Assembly (NCBI GenBank): GCA_964017195.1
Contig: OZ024890.1
Location: forward strand, 68,873,376-68,937,375
Source: Siderastrea radians
Lineage: Eukaryota; Cnidaria; Anthozoa; Scleractinia; Rhizangiidae
Direction: 5' to 3'
DNA: 64,000 nt
Part shown: in pieces, positions 63,475 to 64,000 of the stretch
Layout: each line of letters begins with the position of its first letter
How positions within the stretch are numbered: position 1 is the stretch's first letter
Made by a program: the position numbers and the translations under genes
The notes under the pieces: model-generated
What the model was told of the DNA's origin: nothing
The model's input: only the letters and a program-made list of their open reading frames with translations
The model's database searches: none

Positions 63475-64000
63475 TTGGAGTCTGCGCAGTACGGCAAAGA
63501 AACGAGGATTGCACGTGGAGAGCGAAAGATGGAAGGTAAGAATATTTATCTGTCAGTTTTTCCCGAGTTTTTGGGATTATTGAGTTTCTGTTTATTAAAA
63601 TTAACCAAAAATATTGATTTGCAGGTAATGAGAGTAACGATGATATTTAGGATCACGAGGTTATCGTTATCGACAGGTTGGAACAAAAAGATTCGTATCA
63701 CTTTGAGTACAGTCGCTTCGAGTGTTACAGTGAAAGCCATTAAACCATGAACGCCTAAAATTATTTCTCGAATGTTTATTGTTCTGCGACAAATCAGATT
63801 CGAGACGTAACCGCAACAAACCGCAAGAGTAATTAGCTGAAAGGTTTCGATCACGAAATGAGTCGGTGGCTTTTGCGTTCACGATAAATTCTCAGTTTTA
63901 CGGCCGATTAACAAACACTCTGAAATTGTTATTTTTTTTTTTCTATTTCAGAGTTTATGCATAAGCAAAGAATAACTATAAACGATATTTTACTGAAAAG
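63475..64000 (+). other. Possible exons of an unidentified gene at the window edge
   Basis: ATG at 63,530 (ATGGAAG|GTAAGA) gives a good donor. GATTTGCAG|GTAATG near 63,624 is a fair acceptor, and a strong acceptor (TTTTTTTTTTCTATTTCAG) precedes 63,952. Splicing the first two reads MEGNESNDDI and then a stop. The last would read FMHKQRITINDILLK in one frame. These are splice-site guesses only. The overlapping minus-strand hydrophobic frame (63,546-63,854) is an alternative I cannot exclude. Confidence 0.2.

Noticed and set aside
63546..63854. Hydrophobic minus-strand ORF as a membrane protein
   Set aside because: No start or splice context that I could support. Hydrophobicity follows from AT-rich codons on that strand.

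Overview
The window is eukaryotic. Its genes are split by GT..AG introns, AT-rich non-coding DNA dominates, and it is full of decayed transposons. The one large intact gene (plus strand) encodes a secreted or membrane mucin-like protein with NIDO, AMOP, VWD and EGF modules. That architecture is known from MUC4/SUSD2-type proteins and from a mucin-like protein of the Acropora skeletal organic matrix. With a pentraxin-type fragment and Tx1/L1-like, Penelope-like and many fold-back elements, this suggests a cnidarian, probably an anthozoan such as a stony coral. The species is inferred, not read from the sequence.

Layout. 0-2.9 kb: a TTAA-flanked MITE, a short motif array, and a broken minus-strand gene with a signal peptide, coiled coil and half a pentraxin domain. 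2.9-5.5 kb: a fold-back element carrying a nested MITE. 5.5-7.4 kb: mostly featureless, ending in a short signal-peptide exon (7367-7430) that I propose starts the mucin gene. 7.4-32.4 kb: its very long first intron. Segments at about 7.5-12.7 kb and 19.2-32 kb are diverged, collinear copies of each other. They are separated by a dead minus-strand LINE (12.75-19.24 kb, itself hit by three or four MITEs), and the second copy holds an 8 kb nested fold-back (19.57-27.52 kb). 32.4-50.4 kb: the mucin-like gene proper, starting with one 6,687-bp exon of 54-bp (18-codon) Ser/Thr/Pro/Val repeats, followed by 13 exons for NIDO, AMOP, VWD, a beta-sandwich-like region and about five EGF modules. The 3' end of the gene was not found. 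50.4-63.4 kb: a stack of transposons nested several deep (a fold-back, a TIR element, a TTA-flanked MITE, then a Penelope-like retroelement). 63.4-64 kb: a GGGAAT microsatellite and possible exons of an unidentified gene.

The exon model is self-consistent. All splice phases close, and the 15 proposed coding exons give 9,805 nt (3,268 codons plus one base) without an internal stop. Most flanking introns are phase 1, as expected for shuffled extracellular modules. The transposons give unusually clear history: target-site duplications (TTAA in five elements, TTA in two) and intact empty sites in the opposite arms of palindromes show the order of some insertions.
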